A DNA stretch of 59,808 nt from JANRKF01 sp033763575 (GCA_033763575.1 JANRKF010000002.1:1-59808), one strand, 5' to 3'. Shown: positions 30,727 to 38,825, counted from the first letter of the stretch. Made by a program: numbers and translations. Notes: a model not told the origin generated them from the sequence alone.

Positions 30727-31326
30727 ATGTACCCCATCGCGCTCGACCTGACCAAAATAAGCATCCTGCTGGTAGGCAAGGGCGACGCGTTGGCTAAGCG
30801 TAAAACACAACTGGAAGAAGCCGGGGCCACCCATCTCTCCTGTCATTCCCGCGACCTGTCCTCCGAAGCTTTAGCGAAGGCGGAAAGCGGGAATCCATCT
30901 GTTTTTTTAGAAGGGCTGGATGCCCGCCTGCGCGGGCATGACATCAATGTTGTCATGGTGGCCGGGCTTGATCATTCCGAATCCGAAACAATAGCGAAAG
31001 CCGCAAGGGCGGCGGGCAAGCTGGTGAATGTCGAAGATGTGCCGGAACTGTGCGATTTTATTTTCACCGCCCATATCCGCCGTGGCGATCTTTTGATCGC
31101 GGTATCGACCGGCGGCGCCTCGCCGACGCTTGCGGGGCGCGTGCGTGATTATATCGCGGGCCGTTTCCAGGCCGAATGGGCAGGCTTCACCGAAGAAACC
31201 AGGAAGCACCGCCTGGCCCTTCGCGCCGAAGGTAAAAACATGAAAGAGGTGATGGCCGAAAGCAAAGCATGGATTGAGCAAAAAGGCTGGCTTGATTGCA
31301 CGCGCTGCCGGAAGGATGCCGCATGA
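30727..31326 (+). CDS. Precorrin-2 dehydrogenase (siroheme synthase N-terminal type) with repeat insertion
   Basis: NAD-dependent oxidation of precorrin-2 on the route to siroheme, the cofactor of the adjacent sulfite reductase. Start MYPIALDLTKISILLVGKG (nucleotide fold, normally VVGGGxVAxRK), then DALAKRKTQLEEAGA, and the conserved VNVEDVPELCDFIFTAHIRRGDLLIAVSTGGASPTLAGRVR. Between EEAGATHL and VVMVAGLD about 35 residues (CHSRDLSSEALAKAESGNPS ... DARLRGHD) are the translation of a palindromic repeat, in place of the usual short linker. 199 residues; the CysG methyltransferase domain is absent. The stop overlaps the next start (ATGA). Confidence 0.87.
   Translation: MYPIALDLTKISILLVGKGDALAKRKTQLEEAGATHLSCHSRDLSSEALAKAESGNPSVFLEGLDARLRGHDINVVMVAGLDHSESETIAKAARAAGKLVNVEDVPELCDFIFTAHIRRGDLLIAVSTGGASPTLAGRVRDYIAGRFQAEWAGFTEETRKHRLALRAEGKNMKEVMAESKAWIEQKGWLDCTRCRKDAA
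30841..30942. repeat. Palindromic repeat inserted in frame in the siroheme dehydrogenase gene
   Basis: TGTCATTCCCGC at the left pairs with GCGGGAATCCAT (30887-30898), and GCCCGCCTGCGCGGGC (30922-30937) forms a second hairpin; TGTCATTCC and GGGCATGACA give inverted outer ends. Its central part (ACCTGTCC ... AGCGAAGGCGG) looks like a smaller repeat nested in the first hairpin. Open in the gene frame throughout. Confidence 0.75.
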
Positions 31327-32054
31327 CCTCACTCTCCCGCCTCAGCGCCTTTTATGGCTCGCTCGATGCGCAGGCGCTCTTGCGCGTGATGATACGCGAG
31401 GAATTTGCCGGGAAAATCGCCCTTATTTCCTCCTTCGGGGCGGACGCGGCGCTCCTGCTTTCGATGGTCGCCGAGGTGGATATGGCCACGCCGGTATTAT
31501 TTTTAGAGACCGAAAAACATTTTCCCGAAACGCTGGATTATGTACGCACATTAACTTCGCATCTGGGGCTTTCGAGCGTACATTGGCTGCGTCCTGATCC
31601 ATCGCTGGTCGCCCGTATCGACCCGAAGGGCGATTTATGGAGCCATACCCCCGATCGCTGCTGCTGGATGCGCAAAGTCGAGCCGCTCGACCGTGCGGTG
31701 AAAGAGCTGGGAATTGAAGCGCTCATCACCGGGCGCAAGCGCTACCAGACCAGCGAGCGCGCAGAACTGGAAATGATTGAGCTCGATGACAAGGGCATCT
31801 TCCGCATCAACCCGCTGGCCTATTATAGCAAAGAACAGCAGCGGGCGGGAAGCAAAGCGCTCGGCCTTCCCGAGCATCCGCTGGTGGATAAAGGTTATCT
31901 GTCGATCGGCTGCGCGCCCTGCACCAGACCGGTAGGCGCCGGGGAAGACGAACGGTCGGGCCGCTGGGCGCACACCATCGGCCTTGAGAATGAACAAAAA
32001 ACCGAATGCGGCATCCATTTGCCGTCGGATGAAGCAGCGAATTGGAGCGTGTAA
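31323..32054 (+). CDS. cysH: Iron-sulfur type (phospho)adenylylsulfate reductase
   Basis: Reduces adenylylsulfate (or PAPS) to sulfite with thioredoxin. ATG 31323 overlaps the previous stop; MTSLSRLSAFYG begins the family region, and the longer frame from 31296 lies in the upstream gene. 243 residues. Motifs are ALISSFGADAALLL (P-loop-like), VLFLETEKHFPETLDY, RCCWMRKVEPL and SIGCAPCTRPV, i.e. the CC ... CxxC set that holds a [4Fe-4S] cluster, and a C-terminal KTECGIH with the catalytic Cys. The cluster cysteines place it with APS-reducing enzymes, although the operon also encodes an APS kinase domain. Confidence 0.92.
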   Translation: MTSLSRLSAFYGSLDAQALLRVMIREEFAGKIALISSFGADAALLLSMVAEVDMATPVLFLETEKHFPETLDYVRTLTSHLGLSSVHWLRPDPSLVARIDPKGDLWSHTPDRCCWMRKVEPLDRAVKELGIEALITGRKRYQTSERAELEMIELDDKGIFRINPLAYYSKEQQRAGSKALGLPEHPLVDKGYLSIGCAPCTRPVGAGEDERSGRWAHTIGLENEQKTECGIHLPSDEAANWSV

Positions 32055-32057
32055 GAT

Positions 32058-32483
32058 GGTTGCTGGTCTTTGGTCATTGGTCGTTCGTCAGGGATATAAT
32101 TTATGAGCGGGTTTAAACGATTGGAAGTATGGAAATTATCGATGCGTTTGGCTGATGACATATATGACGCTACACAATCCTTTCCCAAGGATCAGCAATT
32201 TGGGCTGGCGCAACAAATGCAGCGATGCGCCATCTCGGTGCCATCCAATATTGCTGAAGGAAGCGCCCGCGCCGGCAAGAAGGAATTCGTGCAATTCCTA
32301 TACATCGCACGCGGCTCGCTTGCTGAATTGGAAACGCAATTAATCCTTGCTTATGCAAGAAAATATTTAGCAAAAGACAAATATGGTTTGTTTTGCTCAA
32401 TGATAGAAAGTGTCAATAAAATGCTGACTAAACTTATTCAATCTCAAAAACCAAAAACCAAAGACCAACGACCATGGACCATT
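32058..32483 (+). mobile_element. GGTC-heptad inverted element carrying a four-helix-bundle gene (candidate full-length element)
   Basis: Left arm 32058-32089: heptads GGTTGCT, GGTCTTT, GGTCATT, GGTCGTT and CGTC. Right arm 32449-32483: AACCAAA, AACCAAA, GACCAAC, GACCATG, GACCATT. The arms are inverted copies and enclose one gene (32103-32486) whose last codons run through the right arm. The unit begins 3 bp after the cysH stop codon; its fourth right-arm heptad supplies the ATG of cysD. The same arms with little or no cargo occur at 497, 7894, 33308 and 37949. Calling it mobile is inference from dispersal; no transposase is present. Confidence 0.6.
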
Positions 32484-32486
32484 TAG
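32103..32486 (+). CDS. Four-helix-bundle protein, S23/23S rRNA intervening-sequence family
   Basis: A 127-residue cytoplasmic protein with the family signature: FKRLEVWKLSMRLADDIYD at the start, then QQMQRCAISVPSNIAEGSAR (consensus AxSIPSNIAEGxGR) and FVQFLYIARGSLAELETQL. Members form pentamers of four-helix bundles; some are encoded inside 23S rRNA intervening sequences, and relatives act with diversity-generating retroelements. No enzymatic residues are known. The last 14 residues (KPKTKDQRPWTI) are encoded by the right arm of the flanking heptad repeat. It is inserted between cysH and cysD, where it has no evident role in sulfur metabolism, and overlaps the cysD start by 13 nt. Confidence 0.88.
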   Translation: MSGFKRLEVWKLSMRLADDIYDATQSFPKDQQFGLAQQMQRCAISVPSNIAEGSARAGKKEFVQFLYIARGSLAELETQLILAYARKYLAKDKYGLFCSMIESVNKMLTKLIQSQKPKTKDQRPWTI

Positions 32487-33307
32487 ACAAGTTAGAGGCG
32501 CAAAGCATTTATATTTTCCGCGAGGCGTTTCATGCCATCGATAAAATCGCGATGCTGTGGTCGTTCGGCAAGGATTCCAACGTCATGATCCACCTCGCCC
32601 GCAAGGCGTTTTTCGGGCAGGTGCCCTTCCCGCTCATTCATTGCGATACCGAAATCGAGATGGAAGAGGTTTACGCATTCAGGGATCGCTACTCGAAGGA
32701 ATGGGGCGTGAATCTCATCAGCCATCTCTGCCCGCCGCTGGAAGATACCGACCCGACCCTGCCGCATGCGGCGCGTGTCGCCTCGCGGAAAACGCTGGGG
32801 CTGAAACAGGTGATCGATGAAAACGGTTTCGTAGGCGTCATCGCCGGGATACGGCGCGACGAGGAAGCGACCCGCGCCAAGGAACGCGTCTTCTCGCCAC
32901 GCGGGCAGGAAGGCGGGTGGGATGTAAAAGACCAGCCGCCCGAATTCTGGGACCAGTATAAAACCGAATTTGCGCCCGGCACCTCGATCCGCATCCATCC
33001 GCTCCTGCACTGGACGGAGCTCGATATCTGGGAATATATCAAGCGCGAAAATATTCCGATCGTGCCGCTTTACTACGCACGCGAATATCGCCAGTTCGAA
33101 GGCCGCGATTTCGGCGGCAAGGTGATGCGCTTCCGCTCGCTCGGTGAAAAAGGCATTACATGGCCGGTCGAAAGCAAGGCCGATTCCATCGACAGCATTA
33201 TTGAAGAACTCCGCACCACCAAGGTCTCGGAACGCTCCGGGCGGCCGATGGGCGCGGATGAAGATGAATCAAGTTTTGAGCGATTAAGAGCCGATGGGTA
33301 TATGTAG
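32474..33307 (+). CDS. cysD: Sulfate adenylyltransferase subunit 2
   Basis: ATP-sulfurylase catalytic subunit, forming adenylylsulfate from sulfate and ATP with CysN. 277 residues: LEAQSIYIFREAF at the N-terminus, the PP-loop MLWSFGKDSNVMIHLA, FPLIHCDTEIEMEEVYAFRD, GIRRDEEATRAKERVFSPRG, PPEFWDQYKTEF, PLLHWTELDIWEYI and the C-terminal SERSGRPMGADED. The start codon (32474-32476) is inside a heptad of the repeat arm, and no alternative start precedes the family sequence, so the element provides the initiation region. It overlaps the four-helix-bundle gene by 13 nt; a second heptad element starts directly after its stop. Confidence 0.95.
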   Translation: MDHLDKLEAQSIYIFREAFHAIDKIAMLWSFGKDSNVMIHLARKAFFGQVPFPLIHCDTEIEMEEVYAFRDRYSKEWGVNLISHLCPPLEDTDPTLPHAARVASRKTLGLKQVIDENGFVGVIAGIRRDEEATRAKERVFSPRGQEGGWDVKDQPPEFWDQYKTEFAPGTSIRIHPLLHWTELDIWEYIKRENIPIVPLYYAREYRQFEGRDFGGKVMRFRSLGEKGITWPVESKADSIDSIIEELRTTKVSERSGRPMGADEDESSFERLRADGYM

Positions 33308-33437
33308 GGTCTTTGGTCGTTAGTCTTTGGTTTTTAGTTTAAGGAATGAATGAAGATGATAAAAAATAATTGCAGGCAAGAAATGTGTGATGCACACCCC
33401 ATGGCCAAAGACCAAAGCCCAAAGACCAGGGACCAGT
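33308..33437. repeat. GGTC-heptad inverted element between cysD and cysN
   Basis: Left arm 33308-33335 starts immediately after the cysD stop: GGTCTTT, GGTCGTT, AGTCTTT, GGTTTTT (four heptads). Right arm 33403-33437: GGCCAAA, GACCAAA, GCCCAAA, GACCAGG, GACCAGT. The loop of 67 nt contains AAGGA and the candidate upstream starts of cysN. The right arm encodes AKDQSPKTRDQ at the CysN N-terminus. Confidence 0.83.
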
Positions 33438-35338
33438 TAAAAATCGTCATCGTCGGCCATGTCGATCACGGGAAATCGACGCTGGTCGGCCGCCTGCTGC
33501 ATGACACCAATTCATTGCCCGATGGTAAAATGGAAGCGATGCAGGCCTCCTGCAAAAAACGCGGCATGCCGTTTGAGTGGTCGTTTTTGATGGATGCATT
33601 GCAGACTGAACGCGACCAGGGCATCACCCTCGACACCACCCAGATCTGGCTGAAAACCAAGGCACGCGATGTCGTCATCATCGACGCGCCGGGCCATAAG
33701 GAATTCCTGAAAAACATGATTACCGGTGCCGCCCAGGCCGATGCGGCGCTGCTGCTCATCGATGCCAAGGAAGGTATCCGCGAGCAGAGCAAGCGCCACG
33801 GCGTGCTGCTGCATTTGCTCGGCGTGCGCCAGATTGCGGTGCTGGTCAATAAGATGGATATGGTGGGGTACGACCAGAAAATTTTTGACGCGATCGAAGC
33901 CGAATATCGCGGCTATTTGAAAACGCTCGGTGTCGAACCGCTCTGCTTCATTCCCATTTCGGCGCGTGAGGGCGATTGCATCACCGCGCTATCGCAACAG
34001 ATTCCGTGGTATAAGGGCAAGAGCGTGGTGAGCATGCTGGATGCCTTTGTCACCGCCGCTGCCGATGAAACGCAGCCGCTACGCTTCCCCATCCAGGATG
34101 TGTATAAATTCGACGAGCGCCGCATCCTCGCCGGACGCGTTGAAAGCGGCGTAATCAAGGTCGGTGATGCGATTATGTTTTCACCCACCAACACGCCGCA
34201 AAAAGTCGTCTCCATCGAGTCATGGCCGGCGAGCGATACGCCGATTAGAGAGGCCCGCGCCGGCCAGAGCATCGGCATCACGCTGGAATCGCAGATTTTC
34301 GTCGAGCGTGGAAATATCGCAAGCCATGCCGCCAATGATAAAGATGGTGGGGCGCCGCTGCTTACCAACCATTTCCGCGCGCGGCTTTTCTGGCTGGGGA
34401 AAAAACCGCTGGAGCTGGCCAAGCGTTATAAAATCAAGCTCGGCACGGCGGAGATCATGGCAGAAATCAAAACCATCGAGCATGTGATCGACGCCGAATC
34501 GCTCGCCCAGATCAAGGCCGACCGCGTGGAGCGCGGCAATGTCGCCGAGGTGGTGATACGCACCAAAAGCCTGGTGGCGGTCGATGATTTCAACGATAAC
34601 CCGCGCCTCGGGCGTTTCGTGATTCTACAGGATTACGACGTGGCGGGCGGCGGCATTATCTCAACCGAAGGCTTCGCCGACCAGCGCACCCATGGCGGCA
34701 CCAAGGTCAAATCCAAAAACATCACCGCCGAAGATGTCGGGGTCACCGAAGCGCAGCGCGCCGCCGCCAACGGCCATAACGGCGGAATACTGTGGCTCAC
34801 CGGCCTTTCCGGCTCCGGCAAATCGACGCTCGCCAAGCAGCTTCACAAGCGGCTGTTCGACAAGGGCTACCAGGTCTACATGCTCGACGGCGACAATGTG
34901 CGAAACGGCCTGAACCGCGACCTCGGTTTCTCGCCGGAAGACCGCAGCGAAAATATCCGCCGCGTCGGCGAAGTCGCCGCACTCTTCGCGCAGGCAGGCG
35001 TCATCGTGATTTCCTCCTTCATCTCGCCCTACAAGGAAGACCGCAGGCGGGTGCGGGCCATGGCGCCGGACGCGTTTCACAACATCTATGTCAAAGCCTC
35101 GGTGGAAGCGTGCGAGAAACGCGACGTGAAGGGGCTCTACAAAAAAGCCCGCGCCGGGGAGATCAAAGATTTCACCGGCATCAGCGCGCCATACGAACCG
35201 CCGGAAAATCCCGATCTGGTGGTCGATACGGAGGCGCTCTCGGTGGAAGAATCGGTCGCGAAACTGGTCAAATATGTCGAGCATGAGCTGGTGGAACCGG
35301 CAAAACAGCTGGTCGATTATACGGGGACGGGAATTTAA
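33350..35338 (+). CDS. cysNC: Bifunctional sulfate adenylyltransferase subunit 1 / adenylylsulfate kinase
   Basis: N-terminal CysN GTPase stimulates APS formation by CysD; C-terminal CysC phosphorylates APS to PAPS. 662 residues. GTPase motifs are IVGHVDHGKSTLVGRLLHD, DQGITLDTTQ, DAPGHKEFLKNM and VNKMDMV, followed by two EF-Tu-like beta-barrel domains up to about residue 455. CysC starts near 475 with LWLTGLSGSGKSTLAKQL, then LDGDNVRNGLNRDLGFS and VISSFISPYKEDR. Starts at 33350, 33356 (10 nt after AAGGA) and 33401 are possible. At the last, MAKDQSPKTRDQ, the N-terminus is entirely repeat-derived. Confidence 0.95.
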   Translation: MKMIKNNCRQEMCDAHPMAKDQSPKTRDQLKIVIVGHVDHGKSTLVGRLLHDTNSLPDGKMEAMQASCKKRGMPFEWSFLMDALQTERDQGITLDTTQIWLKTKARDVVIIDAPGHKEFLKNMITGAAQADAALLLIDAKEGIREQSKRHGVLLHLLGVRQIAVLVNKMDMVGYDQKIFDAIEAEYRGYLKTLGVEPLCFIPISAREGDCITALSQQIPWYKGKSVVSMLDAFVTAAADETQPLRFPIQDVYKFDERRILAGRVESGVIKVGDAIMFSPTNTPQKVVSIESWPASDTPIREARAGQSIGITLESQIFVERGNIASHAANDKDGGAPLLTNHFRARLFWLGKKPLELAKRYKIKLGTAEIMAEIKTIEHVIDAESLAQIKADRVERGNVAEVVIRTKSLVAVDDFNDNPRLGRFVILQDYDVAGGGIISTEGFADQRTHGGTKVKSKNITAEDVGVTEAQRAAANGHNGGILWLTGLSGSGKSTLAKQLHKRLFDKGYQVYMLDGDNVRNGLNRDLGFSPEDRSENIRRVGEVAALFAQAGVIVISSFISPYKEDRRRVRAMAPDAFHNIYVKASVEACEKRDVKGLYKKARAGEIKDFTGISAPYEPPENPDLVVDTEALSVEESVAKLVKYVEHELVEPAKQLVDYTGTGI

Positions 35339-35339
35339 T

Positions 35340-38300
35340 ATGTTCGGCTATAATATTGCTTTTGAAGATCTCTATCGCCGGAGCGGGCTTATCAAAATCG
35401 ATGCCGCGTTTGTGGCGCATCTGGCAGCGGCCGATACGCCCCTGCATCACCGCCTGATGGCGGCACGCGCCGATTTAAGCGCCCTTGCCGACAAGGAGCA
35501 TTCGCAATTGCTGGTGGATCTTGCGCCGCATGTCGAAGATTTTATCGGCGAATTATTCCACATCCGGAATGAAATTTCGGCGCTCGCGCAGACACATAAC
35601 GAGCGGGCCGTGCTGTATAGCTGCAAGCGTCTTTTCATCCAGCGCAAGGCGGCTAAGGCGCTGTCCGCCGAGGAAGCAAGCCATGTCGACGGCGCGGCGC
35701 TGCTTTCCATGTTGCCGATACCCGAATGCGACGGCTTTGCTTTTGAATGGGCCTTTTCCAAAACGGTGATGGGATGGCTGGAGAAAGAAGAGGACAATAA
35801 ATCACTGATAGAGCTTGCGGCGCGTTACGGCGCGTGGGCGCTCTTTTCCGAGAAAGGAAAAGAAAAACACAGGCATGGCGTGTTGTTCAAGCAACCAAGG
35901 AAGCTTGACCCCGAACATCTGGTGGAGACAGAGACGGAATTGCGCGATGGCATAACCGTTTTGCGCCTGCCGAAATCGCACTACCGCGCCCGTGACGGCT
36001 TCAAGCTCACCGACGATAAAGGTCCGCTGGAAGCCGCGCTTGACAATGCGCATTACTGCATTTTCTGCCACAATCAGGGTAAAGATTCCTGCTCGAAAGG
36101 CCTTAAGGAAAAATCCGGCGAGGTCAAAAAAAATTCACTGGATATTGCGCTGGCTGGCTGCCCGCTCGAAGAAAAAATCTCCGAGATGAATCTGCTCAAA
36201 TCCACCGGGGTGCCGCTGGGCGCGCTTGCGGTCGTCACCGTCGACAACCCGATGTGTGCGGGCACCGGCCACCGCATCTGCAACGATTGCATGAAAAGTT
36301 GCATCTATCAAAAACAGGAGCCGGTGAATATTCCGCTGGTCGAAACCCATGTACTGAAAGACGTGCTTGCGCTTCCTTACGGCTTCGAGATTTATTCGCT
36401 GCTCACGCGCTGGAACCCGCTCAACATCGCCCGCACCATCCCCCGCGCCGAAAGCGGCTATAAGGTGCTGGTGGCCGGCATTGGCCCGTCGGGCTACACG
36501 CTCGCGCATCATCTGATGAATGATGGCCATACGGTCGTAGGCATTGACGGCCTCAAAATCGAACCGCTGCCGGAACATATTTCCGGCGTCACGCAAGCGG
36601 GCACGCGGGTGCCGTTTACGCCGATCAGGGATATTACCGAACTCTATGAAGCCCTCGATGAGCGCAGTCTTGCCGGGTTTGGCGGTGTGGCGGAATACGG
36701 CATCACCGTGCGCTGGGATAAGAATTACCTGAAAATTCTCCGCCTGCTTTTGGAACGCCGCGAGCAGTTTTCGATGATCGGCGGGGTGCGTTTCGGCTCC
36801 TCGATTACTTACGACAACGCGTGGGAGCTGGGCTTCGACCATGTGGCGCTGTGCATGGGTGCCGGGCGGCCAACCGTGCTTGAAATTCCAAACGGATTAG
36901 CCCGTGGCGTCCGCACCGCCTCCGATTTCCTGATGGCATTGCAGCTTACGGGAGCGGCGAAGAAAGATTCGATCGCCAATTTGCAGCTGCGCCTGCCGGT
37001 GGTGGTCATCGGCGGCGGCCTGACCGCCATCGACACCGCGACCGAATCGCTCGCCTACTATCCGGTGCAGGTGGAAAAATTCCTTACGCGCTATGAAACG
37101 CTGGTGCAAGAACGCGGCGAAGACGCCGTGCGGGCGCGCTGGAGCGAGGAAGACAAAATCGTCGCCGAAGAATTCCTGGCGCATGGCCGCGCCATCCGCG
37201 AAGAAAAAAAGAAACCGAATCCGGATGTATGGTCGCTGCTTGATTCATGGGGCGGGGTGAAGCTGGTGTACCGCAAGCGGCTCATTGATGCGCCGAGCTA
37301 TCGCCTGAACCACGAAGAGGTGGAAAAGGCGTTTGAGGAAGGTATTTTCATTGCTGAAAACTACGAGCCGGCCGCCATCGAAATTGATCAATTCGGCGCG
37401 GTGAAAAATATTGCTTTGCGCAACATGACGCCGGGAGGCACTGTAACAGTTCCGGCGCGCACCATCCTGGTAGCCGCCGGGACAAGCCCGAATACCGTGC
37501 TCCACCGCGAGGACCCGGATCATTTCCAGCTCGACGGTAAATATTTCCGCGCCATCGACGAGGAAGGAAACGTTACGAAACCGGAACGAATTTCCAAGCC
37601 GAAAGAAGTGCGGGTGCTGATGTCGCTCGACGACCAGAACCGTGCGGTCAGTTTCTTTGGCGACCTGCACCCGTCTTTCGCTGGCAATGTGGTGAAAGCG
37701 ATGGGCAGCGCCAAGCAGGGCTATCCAGTGGTATCGCGTATTTTGAAAAAACGGAGTACCGAGTACCGAGTACCGAGTACCGAATTTATCGACAAGATAA
37801 ATGCCGAGCTGCGCGCCACCGTCCATGCGGTTATCCGCCTCACCCCGAACATCATCGAAGTGGTGGTGAAGGCGCCGCTTGCCGCCCGCCAGTTCGAGCC
37901 CGGGCAGTTTTACCGCCTGCAGAATTTTGAAGCCAATGCGCTTCAGGTGGTCCATGGTCATGGGTCTTTGGTCAATGGTCAAGAAGCACCAGCGACCAAA
38001 GACCAAAGACTAAAGACCACCTTAGCCATGGAAGGCCTGGCACTCACCGGCGCCTGGTCGGATAAAGAGCAGGGGCTGCTTTCAACCATCGTGCTGGAGA
38101 TGGGCGGATCGTCGAATTTATGCGCGCAGCTGAAGCCGGGCGAGCCGGTGATTTTGATGGGGCCGACCGGCGAGCCGACCCATATTCCGGAAGGTGAAAC
38201 GGTGATGCTGGTGGGCGGCGGACTGGGCAATGCCGTGCTCTTCTCCATCGGCAAGGCGATGCGTGCGAAAGGCTGCAAAGTGCTGTATTTCGCCGGTTAC

Positions 38301-38825
38301 AAAAAAGCTCAGGATCGCTACAAGATCGAAGAAATCGAAGCGGCATCGGACGCGATCGTCTGGGCATGCGATGAAGCGGCGGATTACCGGCCCAACCGCC
38401 CACAGGATACATTTTTCCACGGCAATATCGTGGAGGCGATCTCCGCCTATGGCGACAGGAGCGATGCACCGATCCTGTTGAAAGATGTGAAACGCATCAT
38501 CGCGATTGGCTCCGACCGCATGATGGCGGCAGTGGCAAGCGCCCGCTACGGCGTGCTGCACCCGCATCTCGACCCGGCGCATGTGGCGATCGGTTCCATC
38601 AACTCGCCGATGCAATGCATGATGAAGGAAATCTGCGCCCAGTGCCTGCAAAAGCATGTGGACCCGGTAACGGGCAAGGAAAGCTATGTCTATTCCTGCT
38701 TCAATCAGGACCAGCTGCTCGATCATGTCTCCTGGTCGCATCTGAACGAGCGCCTCAAGCAGAATTCACTGGCCGAAAAACTGACCGCCGAGTGGATTGA
38801 TTATTGCTTAAACAAAGCCGCGTAG
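35340..38825 (+). CDS. Large fused flavin/iron-sulfur oxidoreductase, probable electron donor to sulfite reductase
   Basis: A 1161-residue protein in the sulfate operon. Regions: about 1-230, an N-terminal part I do not recognise; about 240-340, Cys-rich GltD-like cluster sites (CIFCHNQGKDSC, MCAGTGHRICNDCMKSC); about 375-800, a GltD-type FAD/NAD(P) module (VLVAGIGPSGYTLAHHL, VVVIGGGLTAIDTATESLAY, ILVAAGTSPNTVL); about 835-1090, a ferredoxin-reductase module (PGQFYRLQNF, VMLVGGGLGNAVLFSIGKAM); and near the end a Cys site (CMMKEICAQCLQ). It probably passes NAD(P)H electrons to CysI, replacing CysJ; this is inferred from position. Two heptad repeats are translated in it (37754-37781, 37949-38021). 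ATG 35340 follows the cysNC stop by one base. Confidence 0.82.
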   Translation: MFGYNIAFEDLYRRSGLIKIDAAFVAHLAAADTPLHHRLMAARADLSALADKEHSQLLVDLAPHVEDFIGELFHIRNEISALAQTHNERAVLYSCKRLFIQRKAAKALSAEEASHVDGAALLSMLPIPECDGFAFEWAFSKTVMGWLEKEEDNKSLIELAARYGAWALFSEKGKEKHRHGVLFKQPRKLDPEHLVETETELRDGITVLRLPKSHYRARDGFKLTDDKGPLEAALDNAHYCIFCHNQGKDSCSKGLKEKSGEVKKNSLDIALAGCPLEEKISEMNLLKSTGVPLGALAVVTVDNPMCAGTGHRICNDCMKSCIYQKQEPVNIPLVETHVLKDVLALPYGFEIYSLLTRWNPLNIARTIPRAESGYKVLVAGIGPSGYTLAHHLMNDGHTVVGIDGLKIEPLPEHISGVTQAGTRVPFTPIRDITELYEALDERSLAGFGGVAEYGITVRWDKNYLKILRLLLERREQFSMIGGVRFGSSITYDNAWELGFDHVALCMGAGRPTVLEIPNGLARGVRTASDFLMALQLTGAAKKDSIANLQLRLPVVVIGGGLTAIDTATESLAYYPVQVEKFLTRYETLVQERGEDAVRARWSEEDKIVAEEFLAHGRAIREEKKKPNPDVWSLLDSWGGVKLVYRKRLIDAPSYRLNHEEVEKAFEEGIFIAENYEPAAIEIDQFGAVKNIALRNMTPGGTVTVPARTILVAAGTSPNTVLHREDPDHFQLDGKYFRAIDEEGNVTKPERISKPKEVRVLMSLDDQNRAVSFFGDLHPSFAGNVVKAMGSAKQGYPVVSRILKKRSTEYRVPSTEFIDKINAELRATVHAVIRLTPNIIEVVVKAPLAARQFEPGQFYRLQNFEANALQVVHGHGSLVNGQEAPATKDQRLKTTLAMEGLALTGAWSDKEQGLLSTIVLEMGGSSNLCAQLKPGEPVILMGPTGEPTHIPEGETVMLVGGGLGNAVLFSIGKAMRAKGCKVLYFAGYKKAQDRYKIEEIEAASDAIVWACDEAADYRPNRPQDTFFHGNIVEAISAYGDRSDAPILLKDVKRIIAIGSDRMMAAVASARYGVLHPHLDPAHVAIGSINSPMQCMMKEICAQCLQKHVDPVTGKESYVYSCFNQDQLLDHVSWSHLNERLKQNSLAEKLTAEWIDYCLNKAA
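37754..37781. repeat. Four GAGTACC heptads in the large oxidoreductase gene
   Basis: Four perfect tandem copies of GAGTACC followed by the degenerate GAATTTA. No inverted arm was found nearby. Translated in frame as STEYRVPSTEF, just before the ferredoxin-reductase-like module. The unit number (four) and length (seven) match the arms of the other heptad elements. Confidence 0.75.
37949..38021. repeat. GGTC-heptad inverted element in the large oxidoreductase gene
   Basis: Left arm 37949-37983: GGTCCAT, GGTCATG, GGTCTTT, GGTCAAT, GGTCAAG. Right arm 37994-38021: GACCAAA, GACCAAA, GACTAAA, GACCACC. The loop is 10 nt. Translated in frame as VHGHGSLVNGQEA then PATKDQRLKTT, inside the ferredoxin-reductase-like FAD domain. 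Confidence 0.83.
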
